Source: a virus. Taken from it: a DNA stretch of 47,207 nt. The first letter of the stretch is position 1, and every line of letters starts with the position of its first letter. The notes beneath the pieces were generated by a model. That model was not told the origin of the DNA. It ran no database searches and saw nothing but the letters and a program-made list of their open reading frames with translations. Positions 1 to 7,738 of this stretch are shown piece after piece. A program made the position numbers and the translations under genes. The stretch is from IMG/VR virus record IMGVR_UViG_3300034283_000889, positions 1-47,207 of that record. One strand, given 5' to 3'.

Positions 1-760
1 TGCCGAAAACTTCGGGGAACGTCGACTTTATGCGAGCATCAATGCGCTCGAAGTATTCGTCAGAGCGGGGATCAACCCCGGAGTTGACTAGCTTTTGGTG
101 CAGCCCTAGTGCAAAGCTGGTGACTTCCTCGTACCCCGTCGAACCGAACCACTGGTTTTTTGCCTGCCAGCGAACAGTCTTGTCGTCCAGTTCCGGACGT
201 GATACTTGCGTTTGCTGAGTTTGTACCTCAGTTTCTTCCACCTGTAAAGGGGTTGGACGGAAATTTTTTGCAGCCTGCACCTTCATCTTGGCATCCATCA
301 GGGCATCTTGTGCCGCAATGACTGCATCTGTGTCAAAAGCCTCAGTGGCTTCTTTCAACTGGCGCTTGGCTTTCTCGACCTCGGTCTCCGCAATCTGCAG
401 CTGGGAAGCCGCGAACTGCTCAGTGCCGCTGTTGACGTATTGCTTGAGACGGTTGTTCTCAGCCACCATGTGCTGAGCAAGACGCTCCAACTCCTGCTTC
501 TCGCGCAAGAGTGCCTCCTTGGCCCGGCGCTCGTCGTGACGTGCGTGGGTCAACTCCTTGATGCGCTTTTTAACGCCATCGGAGTACTGGTCGATCTCTT
601 CATCGGTGGGATCAGCCACTTCACGGTCCAAGGGCTTGCGGCCTTTGTCCCGCTCGGGGGTGTCGTCAACGATCTCGATCTCGACATCGTTGTCAGTTGA
701 GACTTCCAGATCGACGCTCTTGTCGTCTTCCAGTTCGTCTGGGAACTTGAACTCGCTCAT
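1..760 (-). CDS. Head scaffolding protein, partial
   Basis: The coding sequence starts with ATG at 760 and is still open at the left edge, giving about 253 residues. It begins MSEFKFPDELEDD. The N-terminal 60 residues are very acidic. A long charged helical stretch with coiled-coil character follows (about residues 75-165, rich in E, K, A and Q). The last visible part contains NQWFGSTGYEEVTSFALGLH and a YFERIDARI segment, a pattern I associate with scaffold proteins of podovirus-type phages. A scaffold guides capsid assembly and leaves before or during packaging. The position after terminase, portal and the GroES-like gene fits this job, and the capsid gene would be expected next, beyond the edge. 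The family is inferred from pattern and context. Confidence 0.75.
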   Translation of the reverse strand, partial: MSEFKFPDELEDDKSVDLEVSTDNDVEIEIVDDTPERDKGRKPLDREVADPTDEEIDQYSDGVKKRIKELTHARHDERRAKEALLREKQELERLAQHMVAENNRLKQYVNSGTEQFAASQLQIAETEVEKAKRQLKEATEAFDTDAVIAAQDALMDAKMKVQAAKNFRPTPLQVEETEVQTQQTQVSRPELDDKTVRWQAKNQWFGSTGYEEVTSFALGLHQKLVNSGVDPRSDEYFERIDARIKSTFPEVFG

Positions 761-769
761 TTCTGCTCC

Positions 770-1204
770 TTATGCGCGGGTATATCCGCGTGGGTCTTGC
801 ACAACACATTCAATCTGGTCGTCGTTCAGAACCCTGAACTCTTTACCAAACACCTTGAAACGCGTACCTGTGTAGGTGCGCACGAGCACAAAGTCGCCCT
901 CTTTACACCATGCGCCCGATGGGAACTTGGCAGGGTCTTTGTACGCGTCTGGTCCGACCCGCAGCACGAACAACACCGTGGTGGCGTGCTCTTCAGCTCT
1001 TAGGGTCGCAGCATCTCGAACGAGGTCGAGTGTCGTTCCGGCGATCTTTTCATCGACTTCGGGCACGATGCACAGCAGCTTGTATCCGGTCGGGATAGGC
1101 AGCGCTGATGCTTTTGCTTCGTTGTCAGCCTCGGCCTCTGGGGCGTCGATAGGCTGGATGTGTTTTGGCAGGCTGATGCCCGGAGGCAGAATGATTTCAC
1201 TCAT
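770..1204 (-). CDS. GroES-like co-chaperonin
   Basis: A 144-aa protein resembling Cpn10/GroES. The core starts near residue 38 (PTGYKLLCIVPEVDEKIAGT). It continues through a glycine-rich stretch (VLRVGPDAYKDPAKFPSGAW) and a beta-rich end with GDFVLVRTYTGTRFKVFG and the closing phrase VLNDDQIECVV. GroES caps the GroEL folding chamber, and phage homologues such as T4 gp31 help fold capsid protein. Here the gene sits between portal and scaffold, matching a capsid-folding role. It is longer than bacterial GroES (about 97 aa) because of an acidic N-terminal extension. I chose ATG at 1204, which overlaps the upstream stop by 8 nt. A TTG at 1216 would add four residues. Confidence 0.8.
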   Translation of the reverse strand: MSEIILPPGISLPKHIQPIDAPEAEADNEAKASALPIPTGYKLLCIVPEVDEKIAGTTLDLVRDAATLRAEEHATTVLFVLRVGPDAYKDPAKFPSGAWCKEGDFVLVRTYTGTRFKVFGKEFRVLNDDQIECVVQDPRGYTRA

Positions 1205-1391
1205 CTGATTGCTCAACTTTCTCTACAAGGTCAAGGAGGTGACGCTCTGCGGTGGCTAGGCCTTGAATCACCCCACAGAGTTTTTGGTAATCGTCAAAAG
1301 AGCGGCATGCCCCACCCGCCAAGTCATCGGCGTAGTTGTTCATGTCGGTGCGTAATTTCTCGCGCAATACGCGTGCGAAGTCGGAGATCAT
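1197..1391 (-). CDS. Small conserved head-module protein
   Basis: A 64-aa protein, mostly helical, with the phrases NNYADDLAGGACRSFDDYQK and CGVIQGLATAERHLLDLVEK. Its ATG overlaps the portal stop (ATGA), and its own stop overlaps the start of the GroES-like gene, so translation is probably coupled. Proteins of this size and style are often found directly after the portal gene in podovirus genomes, but I know of no function. It could be a small helper of portal or prohead assembly; that is inference from position only. Confidence 0.7.
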   Translation of the reverse strand: MISDFARVLREKLRTDMNNYADDLAGGACRSFDDYQKLCGVIQGLATAERHLLDLVEKVEQSDE

Positions 1392-3784
1392 TGGTTGTTA
1401 GGTCCTCGTGGTTTTTGCGCATCAGCGCGGGCTTGCTGGTTGAGCTTGAGGGCGTCAAACTGCAATTTGCCCTCAATTTCCTGCTTCCGCAGCGCCAGCT
1501 CTTGCTGCTTGCTCGCTGTTTCCGCCTGAACTTTTTGCTCCTTGATGGCCACTTCCTGCTGCTTGATCTGCAACTCTTGCTGCTGCATCTGGACCACAGG
1601 GTCTTGGGCTTGTTGCTGAGCCTGCTGCTGAGCGGCTTGCGCTTGGTTCTGCTGGAGAACCTGCTGCGCGGCTTGGGCCATCATGCCCGACAAGGCAATC
1701 TCAATCTGTGGTGGCAGCTCTTCGCCTTCTGGAGGCAACGGCATGCCGAGCTGCTGCTCGATCTTCTGGCGATAACCAAAGCCAACGTGCTCTGCGATGT
1801 GGGCCATCATGGCCGCTTGGATCATCGGCGCCCGTGGGTTCTGGCCAATCAACTCCATCACGATCGGGTCTTGCATCGCCGACATGTGCACTTGGATATG
1901 GGCCTGATGGTCCTGATACTGGAACGCTTTTAGGGGTTTACCCTTAAGCGCATTCATGTTTTCCGACACAGGATCGGTCGGCTTTTGGTCTTCTTCCAAG
2001 GGAACTAGTTTGTCAGCATGCTTGATGCCAAGCACCTCCAACATGCCACGGTGCAACTTGGGCAGGTCGTAAATGTCAGGAGCAGACTGCGCCAGCTGAA
2101 TCACAGCTTGGTACTGAACCACGCGCTGGGACAACGTAGCCGCATTGGGGTCGCTCACGGGCATGACGTCCACATGGCGGTAGTCGCTCTTCTTGGCGCG
2201 GGGGCCTTCTTCGCCATCGGGCTCGTAGGTGTACTCGTCGTCTGTGTAGTCGCGGATGATTGCGGCCAGCAGCTGGAGTTCTTGCTTCAATGTGAAGTGC
2301 ACCCGAGCCTGAACAGCCGTCATCACTTTGAGCTGGCGCTCAAGCAAGGCCAGAGTCGAGCCCACAGGCGCATTCGCACCCATGTCGCTGATCTTCATGT
2401 CAGCAGTCGCGGCAAAGCGGCGACCCTCTTCCACCACGGTGTTGAGCAGGTTGTACAGCGTGGCCGATGGGTCTTTGTACGGCAGGGGCAGGATGTTGTC
2501 GCGGATTGCACCGGAGCCCACATCCACATCACGCCACTCGCCCGGAGCGATCGGAGTGTCGTCGCCCTTGATCCGCAGGCCTCGGGACTTCAAACCACCG
2601 GGCAAGTTAGACAGGGTACCCGCGTCAATCAGCTGACGCATCAGGCTGGTTGCCGAGTTTGCAAACCCGCCGATCAGGTGGAACAGACCGAAGCCGTAGG
2701 CGCCAAAGCCGGGGATGTACTGGTAGTGCACGAAGTGCTGACGCTTCAAGTGCAGATCGTCTTCCTCTTCCCAGTTGCGGCGCAGGGCCAGCACGGTGTT
2801 TGTGCCACGGATGTAAGTCATCACGTATGGCAGTGCAATCTTGACTTCTTCGCCCTCTTCGTCCGCTTCGGCCAGTGGGTCGCCTTTGACGATCAGCTCC
2901 ACATGGGACTCATGCAGCGTGTAGCGGTCGTCGTTCAGATCAGCAAAGCCAGTCTCTTTGTCCTTGGCCTTGTTGATCTCGTCGATGTGTTTGTCAGGCG
3001 AGCCGATGTCCACGTCGCGGTAAAAGCCAGCCTGCTGGAGCTTCTTGATCTCGTTCTCGGTCTTGCGCATGACGTGCGTGACGCGGTAGCAAGTCTGGAT
3101 GTCCGAGGTGCCGTAGGGCAGCAAGATGTCTTCGGCAGGAATAAACACAGACACCTGACGGCCAATGTTCGGGTCGAAGTACACCTTCTTGAACGCCGAG
3201 CCCGTGGCGGGCAGCGACCACAGCATGCGCTCATGCTCGGGGCGGAACTCCTGCATGACCTCGGTCAGCTGGAAGTTCATATCCTCTTGCACGCGCTGGG
3301 CAGCTTCTTTCTTCTCTGGCGTTTCCTTGCCCACAATTTTTGTGCGGACAGGGCCTTGGGCCGGGAAAGTCTCAGTGATTGTCTCAGACTGGAACCGGAC
3401 AACGGCTTCCGTAATCATCGGGTGGAACACGCCAGAGGCGCCATCCCAAGGCTCGGTGCGCTCCTCGATCTGCAGGCCCAGCAGTTTGAGCCCCATGACG
3501 TACGCCTTCTCCCACTCTTTGCGTGAGTTGCGGTCGTTGTCCACATCGCTGTCCAGCTCGCTGACCAGTGACGACAGGGTACCTTCGGGGAGGTACTCGG
3601 CCAAGTTGGCATCAAAGTCGTCGATGCTGGGCTCGGCTTTCTCGATGTCAATCTCCACGTCGCCCATGTCAATGTGCACCGCTTCAGGATCAACGATCTC
3701 AATTTCGATCGGCTCTTCTCCCCCGGCCAGTTCTTCAAGGCCAGCGGGTTGCTGGAAGAGTGCTTTGTCAATGTTGGTCGCCAT
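1388..3784 (-). CDS. Portal protein (head-to-tail connector), P22-like type
   Basis: A 798-aa protein forming the dodecameric ring through which DNA enters and leaves the head, and on which terminase docks. The size matches P22-type portals, which are larger than T7 connectors. It has an acidic N-terminus, then NDRNSRKEWEKAYVMGLKLL and GASGVFHPMITEAVVRFQSE. A conserved middle segment contains KISDMGANAPVGSTLALLER and VHFTLKQELQLLAAIIRDY. A long helical glutamine-rich C-terminus (about residues 690-760) resembles the barrel of long portals. The Shine-Dalgarno AGGAA overlaps the large terminase stop, and the stop overlaps the next start. Placement directly after large terminase supports the call. 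Confidence 0.9.
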   Translation of the reverse strand: MATNIDKALFQQPAGLEELAGGEEPIEIEIVDPEAVHIDMGDVEIDIEKAEPSIDDFDANLAEYLPEGTLSSLVSELDSDVDNDRNSRKEWEKAYVMGLKLLGLQIEERTEPWDGASGVFHPMITEAVVRFQSETITETFPAQGPVRTKIVGKETPEKKEAAQRVQEDMNFQLTEVMQEFRPEHERMLWSLPATGSAFKKVYFDPNIGRQVSVFIPAEDILLPYGTSDIQTCYRVTHVMRKTENEIKKLQQAGFYRDVDIGSPDKHIDEINKAKDKETGFADLNDDRYTLHESHVELIVKGDPLAEADEEGEEVKIALPYVMTYIRGTNTVLALRRNWEEEDDLHLKRQHFVHYQYIPGFGAYGFGLFHLIGGFANSATSLMRQLIDAGTLSNLPGGLKSRGLRIKGDDTPIAPGEWRDVDVGSGAIRDNILPLPYKDPSATLYNLLNTVVEEGRRFAATADMKISDMGANAPVGSTLALLERQLKVMTAVQARVHFTLKQELQLLAAIIRDYTDDEYTYEPDGEEGPRAKKSDYRHVDVMPVSDPNAATLSQRVVQYQAVIQLAQSAPDIYDLPKLHRGMLEVLGIKHADKLVPLEEDQKPTDPVSENMNALKGKPLKAFQYQDHQAHIQVHMSAMQDPIVMELIGQNPRAPMIQAAMMAHIAEHVGFGYRQKIEQQLGMPLPPEGEELPPQIEIALSGMMAQAAQQVLQQNQAQAAQQQAQQQAQDPVVQMQQQELQIKQQEVAIKEQKVQAETASKQQELALRKQEIEGKLQFDALKLNQQARADAQKPRGPNNQ

Positions 3785-3792
3785 GTGTGTTC

Positions 3793-5325
3793 CTAGTAGT
3801 ACGCCGCCCTGCGGCGCATGAATGTCCGGTCTTCGCGCTCGTCCGAGTCAAGGGGGATAAACCCGCCCTTTCGGAAGCGTAACAGTGCTTGTGAGGTGGT
3901 GTCAACGTAGTCGTCGTTCTCTCCGTTGGGAAAGGATGCAACTTCCTCGATCACCTCGCGTGCCCAACGTGTGTCTGGAGCCCAGACCACGCCAGAGGCA
4001 AAAAGGTCCGCCACAGCGTTCAGGCGCACAATTTTATCGTTACCCCGGCTGGGGCTGAACTCTTCCACGGCAATACCGATCGCCCGGAGCTCTTGGATCA
4101 ACGGCGCCCCTGCGGCTTTCTTTTCCACAATGAACGCGTCTGGCTCCCACTCTTTATAGTGTTTGAGCGCAATGGCCTTGAGCTCTGGGAACGCCATCCG
4201 GTCTTTGAACGCGTCGAGCAGGATCACCTGCGCCTTGTCGCCCTCTTCCTCGTTGTAGAACACACCCCACGTTGTACACGCAGAATAGTCAGCGGAGTTC
4301 TTCGCTTCAAACGCCGTATCCCAAGACTGGATCACGTAGTCACAGCGCGGCGGGTCTTCACTCTCCCAGATGCGCCAAGACTTGCGCGAGATGATCGCTG
4401 CGCTGTTGCTGGTGGGTTGCTGCATGTACTGGGCGTTCCAGTACTGGGGGTCAATGCTGGCCTTGGTAGCTTTCAGCGTAGCCAGTGGCCACTGCTCTGG
4501 CCAAAGCGACTTCTCATTCTCAGTGTCTTCGTGGAGAATTGCGGGGAGTTCGACAATTTCCCACGGCTCAGCGTCTGGGTTCTTGGCTTGGTAGTCGATC
4601 AAGCGCCCGGTCAGGTCCAGCTTGCCCCAGCGCGTCATCACAATGATGATCGCCCCGCCCGGCATCAGTCGCTGCAGCGGGCCCGTCTGGAACCAAGACC
4701 ACGCAGTGTCGAACGCCAGCCGCGAGTTGGCCTTAACGTCCTGTTCAGAGTGGGGATCGTCAATAACGAACAAATCAGCACCACGACCAGCAAGAGCACC
4801 GCCGACACCAGCAGCATAGTACTGACCGCCAGCGCTGGTACTCCATTTGCCAGCAGCCTTTTGGTCATCTGCCACCAGAGTCTGGGGGAAAAGCGCATGG
4901 TAGTCCTCGTCAGCCAGTAAATTTCGCACGCGTCGGCCAAAGTCTTCGGACAGACCTGCCGTGTGCGTGCCCATGATGATCTTCTTCTGGGGGAAATTGC
5001 CCAAGAAAAACGCCGGGAACAGGTAAGAGCTGAACTCAGACTTACCCATACGCGGCGCGATGTTGATGATGACCCGCTTTTTGGTCCCGGCGATCACTTC
5101 TGAGAAGATTTTGGCCAGCTTTCTGTGGTGCGGCCCGATCTTGAACCCCGGATACACGCTCTTGGCGAACTCGATCATGTCCGTTCGGGCCAAGTTTTTC
5201 TGCTTGTGCTCCTGCGCCTTGTCCAAAAGCTCCAGCGCCTCCAGCTTTTCAGCGGGAGACAGCTTGCCAAGGTTCTTAAACAGAACCGCAGCTTGCTCAG
5301 GCGTCAGTGGCGGGTTCTGCGTCAT
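3793..5325 (-). CDS. terL: Terminase large subunit (packaging ATPase/nuclease)
   Basis: The protein cuts concatemeric DNA and pumps it into the prohead. Numbered from ATG 5325 (510 aa), the Walker A motif IAPRMGKSE is at about 89-97 and Walker B LFVIDDPHSE at 185-194. The coupling motif IIVMTRWG is near 228-234. The C-terminal RNase H-like nuclease shows SWDTAF (D336), FIVEKKAAG (E401) and ENDDYVD (D472). This resembles the COG5410/TIGR01630-type terminases. The open frame continues to an ATG at 5373, adding 16 unconserved-looking residues and a 77-nt overlap with the small subunit. Neither start has a clear Shine-Dalgarno site, so translational coupling to the upstream gene is likely. I prefer 5325. 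Confidence 0.95.
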   Translation of the reverse strand: MTQNPPLTPEQAAVLFKNLGKLSPAEKLEALELLDKAQEHKQKNLARTDMIEFAKSVYPGFKIGPHHRKLAKIFSEVIAGTKKRVIINIAPRMGKSEFSSYLFPAFFLGNFPQKKIIMGTHTAGLSEDFGRRVRNLLADEDYHALFPQTLVADDQKAAGKWSTSAGGQYYAAGVGGALAGRGADLFVIDDPHSEQDVKANSRLAFDTAWSWFQTGPLQRLMPGGAIIIVMTRWGKLDLTGRLIDYQAKNPDAEPWEIVELPAILHEDTENEKSLWPEQWPLATLKATKASIDPQYWNAQYMQQPTSNSAAIISRKSWRIWESEDPPRCDYVIQSWDTAFEAKNSADYSACTTWGVFYNEEEGDKAQVILLDAFKDRMAFPELKAIALKHYKEWEPDAFIVEKKAAGAPLIQELRAIGIAVEEFSPSRGNDKIVRLNAVADLFASGVVWAPDTRWAREVIEEVASFPNGENDDYVDTTSQALLRFRKGGFIPLDSDEREDRTFMRRRAAYY

Positions 5326-5914
5326 CGGTTTGTTCGGGTTTGACTTCGGTGATCTCTGTGATGTCCGTGACATCGGCGTCGGAGACGTCCATGAACTTGG
5401 CCAGCTTCTCTTTTAGGCGCTGGTCGATCTCTTCTTCGGTCATGTCGGTCTTCTTGACCTCGATCTTTTCCGTGAAGAGGCCCACTTCCGTGACTTTGCC
5501 CAGCAACCCAAGGGCTTTGAGCCGGATATTGGCGTTGGGGCTTTCGCATTCTTCGAGCAACTTGGCCACCGCGTACCCGCGCAGCTCCTTGGCCTGATGC
5601 ACAAACTCCCAGTCGTAGGCGGTCAACATCCCCACAAGGTGGCGCACAGCCGCAGGGGTCTCGATCTTGGCAACCAAGTCGTGCTGTTCTTTGATGGGGG
5701 AGGCGGTTGTCAGCGCCGAGAAAGTTTGACGGGCCTGTTGCTTTTCCAGCTCAGACACCGTGGTCTCAGAGTCAGGCGCTCCCATGTCCTTTAACCAGTC
5801 GTTGGTACTGATCTTGCCGTTGAGATGTTCAGCGGGCGCAAGTTTCTCCGCCGGAGCGGGCGCCTGTGATTTGGGCAAAACTTCGGGGTCGAAGTCAAGG
5901 AGGTGGTCTAACAT
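5297..5914 (-). CDS. terS: Terminase small subunit
   Basis: A 205-aa protein, first gene of the leftward packaging/head operon. The central part carries VRHLVGMLTAYDWEFVHQAK, ELRGYAVAKLLEECESPNAN and IRLKALGLLGKVTEVGLFTE, a pattern I recognise from small terminases of podovirus-type phages. A charged helical tail follows, with a TEEEIDQRLKEKLAKFM segment and an acidic end. The small subunit recognises viral DNA and loads the large subunit, whose gene it overlaps. The proline/alanine-rich N-terminus (residues 13-32) looks unstructured. The Shine-Dalgarno site is weak. Confidence 0.8.
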   Translation of the reverse strand: MLDHLLDFDPEVLPKSQAPAPAEKLAPAEHLNGKISTNDWLKDMGAPDSETTVSELEKQQARQTFSALTTASPIKEQHDLVAKIETPAAVRHLVGMLTAYDWEFVHQAKELRGYAVAKLLEECESPNANIRLKALGLLGKVTEVGLFTEKIEVKKTDMTEEEIDQRLKEKLAKFMDVSDADVTDITEITEVKPEQTDDAEPATDA

Positions 5915-5954
5915 TTGTCCTGACGGAGTTGCGGGTTGCTGTCCCGATGAGCAG

Positions 5955-5984
5955 AGTATATACTCACTTCCGGCTTTGATGCAA
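5955..5984 (-). promoter_or_regulatory. Candidate promoter for the packaging/head operon
   Basis: Read leftward, TTGCAT (5984-5979) and TATACT (5960-5955) are separated by 18 nt, about 40 nt upstream of the small terminase start. The -10 box lies inside a perfect 12-bp palindrome, GAGTATATACTC (5954-5965), which could be an operator. The -35 box is a weak match. Confidence 0.4.
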
Positions 5985-6029
5985 CTTCGGTTGGTTCATT
6001 GCTTCTCCTTGGGTTGAGAGACCCCTTAA

Positions 6030-6057
6030 GCCCCGGCCACAAACCGGGGCTTTTTTT
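6030..6057 (+). terminator. Rho-independent terminator reading rightward
   Basis: A GCCCCGG stem (6030-6036) pairs with CCGGGGC (6044-6050) across a 7-nt loop, followed by seven T residues (6051-6057). The U-tract is on the plus strand only. It would stop rightward transcription entering from the left, just upstream of the early promoter region, rather than end the leftward operon. Confidence 0.75.
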
Positions 6058-6107
6058 CGCCCCGGTTTTTTCAAAATTTTTTAAAAAATTTTTGGGGTGG
6101 GGTGTGT

Positions 6108-6147
6108 TGTCAAAGTTTAGACAAAGCTGTATTGGGATTTTTAAAAT
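6108..6147 (+). promoter_or_regulatory. Early promoter candidate with TGTC-N8-GACA operator
   Basis: The palindrome TGTCAAAGTTTAGACA occupies 6108-6123. Its right half supplies a -35-like TAGACA (6118-6123), followed after 18 nt by TAAAAT (6142-6147). Transcription would run rightward into the early genes from about 6154. The same TGTC-N8-GACA layout recurs at 13676 and 23697. Confidence 0.5.
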
Positions 6148-6359
6148 AGTAATTAGGTATTACAAAAGTAGTGGGAGCGGGTGAGAAACAGTGTTTACGT
6201 CCACGCTGCCATGCCACCTAAATAAGGCTTGGTGGGGGTACGGTGGGGTTGACGCCAGACCGAACTTGGCAAAGTTTTCTTTCCCCCCTAGTTTGTAAAC
6301 TGGAATTGTCAGGTAGGGAGATCGCCCTCTGACAAACCTAACTAACTGGAGAAACTTCC

Positions 6360-6773
6360 ATGAGCAAATCAATCCGCACCAACGCCGTGACCATCGGCAA
6401 GAAAGACGCACAGTCTGAAGCACTCGCCCTTGCAATCCGCAAGGCCTACGCAAAGGCAAAGCCTGAAGCGCAAGCAGAGCTGGCCCGAGAGTTCAAGATC
6501 GGCTACATCTCTGGCAGAGAGAAAGTCTCTCTGGCCGTGGCCACGCAAATCTTCGAGGCAGGCAAAGGCGTCAACGCAATCAATGCGGGCGCTATCGACC
6601 GGGCTTACAGTGGCTTCCACCACCACATCTTGAGCAAGCTGGAGACAAAGCCTGCCGAGCCGGTCAAGTCGATGCGTGTATCCCGAGAACTGCGTGCCGC
6701 CGCTGAAGCGTACCTTGAACAGTTCGACAGCGTGGCCGAGGCTATCAAGGTCTTGCGTGCTGTTGCCAAGTAA
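6360..6773 (+). CDS. Unknown early protein, 137 aa
   Basis: First gene of the rightward early module. The start has a good ribosome site (GGAGAAACTTCC before ATG) that recurs before two of the next genes. The protein is basic and mostly helical, rich in A, K and E, with no Cys and no membrane segment. Visible phrases are REFKIGYISGREKVSLAVAT near residues 43-62 and a C-terminal helix ending KVLRAVAK. I do not recognise a family. First-position early genes often encode host-takeover or regulatory proteins, but nothing here shows which. Confidence 0.75.
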   Translation: MSKSIRTNAVTIGKKDAQSEALALAIRKAYAKAKPEAQAELAREFKIGYISGREKVSLAVATQIFEAGKGVNAINAGAIDRAYSGFHHHILSKLETKPAEPVKSMRVSRELRAAAEAYLEQFDSVAEAIKVLRAVAK

Positions 6774-6777
6774 GCCA

Positions 6778-6794
6778 GAGAGAGTTTCTCTCTC
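6778..6794 (+). repeat. AGAGAGA hairpin, copy 1
   Basis: GAGAGAG (6778-6784), loop TTT, CTCTCTC (6788-6794), starting 4 nt after the stop of the 137-aa gene. One of six similar elements in the early region; no T-tract follows. Confidence 0.7.
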
Positions 6795-6875
6795 GAACTC
6801 AGCGGGCGAGGCTGGCCCGTTGTTTCATCCTGTGTCTAACCACGCCAAGCCAGCGTGTCTTTTGGAGAAACTTCC

Positions 6876-7001
6876 ATGCGCTTCAATCCCAACCCCCTCG
6901 AAATCCGAATTGAAATCAAACGCTACGGCGTCTGGTACGCCCTCTGGCGCCACGGCTTCAGCAACCTCTGGCCAATCTTCGTAGCAACCCGCCTCAAGTA
7001 A
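6876..7001 (+). CDS. Unknown small protein, 41 aa
   Basis: ATG at 6876 has the same ribosome-site cassette (GGAGAAACTTCC) as the first early gene. The product starts MRFNPNPLEIRIEIKRYGVW and ends PIFVATRLK. It is basic and rich in aromatic residues (five W/Y in the middle), with alternating strand-like residues. The strong start signal and the tight spacing to the next gene support it as real. No function is recognised. Confidence 0.6.
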   Translation: MRFNPNPLEIRIEIKRYGVWYALWRHGFSNLWPIFVATRLK

Positions 7002-7013
7002 GGAGAAACTTCC

Positions 7014-7205
7014 ATGCTAAAAATCAAGAAGCTCGCCCCACGCTCGTGGGCAGGCGCAGGCTTCGGCACTAAACCCGCAAGCTACGGCGTTGAAAACCGC
7101 CCCGACATTCGCGTCATCCGTGAATCACATGGTTGGACAGCGTACACCCCGCAAGGCAAGCTGTTCGGCGAAACCAAAGCGGAACTCGAAACCCAACTCA
7201 ACTGA
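7014..7205 (+). CDS. Unknown small protein, 63 aa
   Basis: ATG at 7014 follows an identical GGAGAAACTTCC cassette. The protein has a basic N-terminus (MLKIKKLAPRSW) and a C-terminal part SHGWTAYTPQGKLFGETKAE that looks like a small beta hairpin plus helix. It lies 12 nt after the 41-aa gene and 11 nt before the next. I recognise no family. Confidence 0.65.
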   Translation: MLKIKKLAPRSWAGAGFGTKPASYGVENRPDIRVIRESHGWTAYTPQGKLFGETKAELETQLN

Positions 7206-7216
7206 AGGAGACAACC

Positions 7217-7441
7217 ATGCGTAACACCAAGCAACCCACAATCGAGACCATCACCCAATGGCGTGACCAAGCAGGCGCACTCTGGTGCGCTCAGGTCTAC
7301 TACCCCAACGGCAAGCGTGACCCCTACACCATCCACATCGTGAGCAAGGTAGGCACAACCATCAGCATCCCCTGTGCATCCGTCTCTCAGCTCTGGCATG
7401 AGGTCAGCATCCGTCAACAGCAAGCCCTCCCCGGCTTCTGA
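7217..7441 (+). CDS. Unknown small protein, 74 aa
   Basis: I chose ATG at 7217 because AAGGAGACAACC precedes it; the frame is open further upstream but would overlap the previous gene. The protein contains WCAQVYYPNGKRDPYTIHIV and looks like a small beta-sheet domain. It is the last gene before the inverted-repeat region, and its TGA stop runs directly into an AGAGAGA hairpin. Function unknown. Confidence 0.65.
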   Translation: MRNTKQPTIETITQWRDQAGALWCAQVYYPNGKRDPYTIHIVSKVGTTISIPCASVSQLWHEVSIRQQQALPGF

Positions 7442-7458
7442 GAGAGACAGTTCTCTCT
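7441..7458 (+). repeat. AGAGAGA hairpin, copy 2
   Basis: AGAGAGA (7441-7447), loop CAGT, TCTCTCT (7452-7458). The first A is also the last base of the preceding stop codon. It sits just before the non-coding inverted-repeat locus. Confidence 0.7.
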
Positions 7459-7484
7459 GACAGCTTAAAATAACCCGAAAAAAT

Positions 7485-7545
7485 AGTGTCCAAAACTTTA
7501 ACACGCGTTTTCAAAAACCGGACAGCGTCTAGCCCGCATGGTTGC
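7485..7545 (+). repeat. Inverted repeat, left arm (61 bp)
   Basis: Aligned with the reverse complement of 7739-7799 without gaps, 50 of 61 bases match by my count. Mismatches cluster in short spacers, leaving conserved blocks AGTGTCC, CTTTAACACG, AAAAACCGGACAG and CCCGCATGGTTGC. Confidence 0.85.
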
Positions 7546-7700
7546 GTGGCTCCACGCTTTTCTGTCCTATCTATCTATCTATATATATACAATATAGATT
7601 AGAAGAAGAAGTATTAGGGGTTTGTTCAGACTGGCTCTCGTTTTTCCAGTCTGTCTAAAAACTTAGCTAATAGTTTTGTTTAGGCAGTCTGCCTTCACAT

Positions 7701-7730
7701 TTGACATAGATAGCTGGACACTTTTATATC
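7701..7730 (+). promoter_or_regulatory. Candidate promoter inside the inverted-repeat locus
   Basis: TTGACA (7701-7706) is a perfect -35 box, 18 nt before TATATC (7725-7730). The spacer holds GCTGGACA, also found in the spacer of the 13668 promoter. It would drive the 250-aa gene at 7833. Confidence 0.5.
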
Positions 7731-7738
7731 TGCCCCTA

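Larger units (their letters stand above)
5915..6359. other. Divergent control region between late and early modules
   Basis: 445 nt without a gene, between the leftward packaging operon and the rightward early operon. It holds the leftward promoter candidate, the rightward terminator, a strongly A/T-rich stretch (about 6061-6095), a TGTC-N8-GACA palindrome with a promoter (6108-6147), and a long leader to the first early gene. A second weak promoter candidate, TTGGCA-17-TAGTTT, lies at about 6268-6296. Confidence 0.7.

Noticed and set aside
2018-3526. 502-aa plus-strand open frame opposite the portal gene
   Set aside because: Shadow of the portal coding sequence, rich in H, V and Q as expected from antisense reading.
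7544-7561. GCGTGG/CCACGC hairpin plus TTTT as a terminator
   Set aside because: The stem leaves only 2 to 4 nt for the loop and only four T residues follow, so it is weak. It may just be part of the repeat arm structure.
7567-7589. CTAT repeats as a CRISPR-like or satellite array
   Set aside because: Only four 4-bp units that grade into an AT run; no spacers. Better read as part of the AT-rich core of the inverted-repeat locus.
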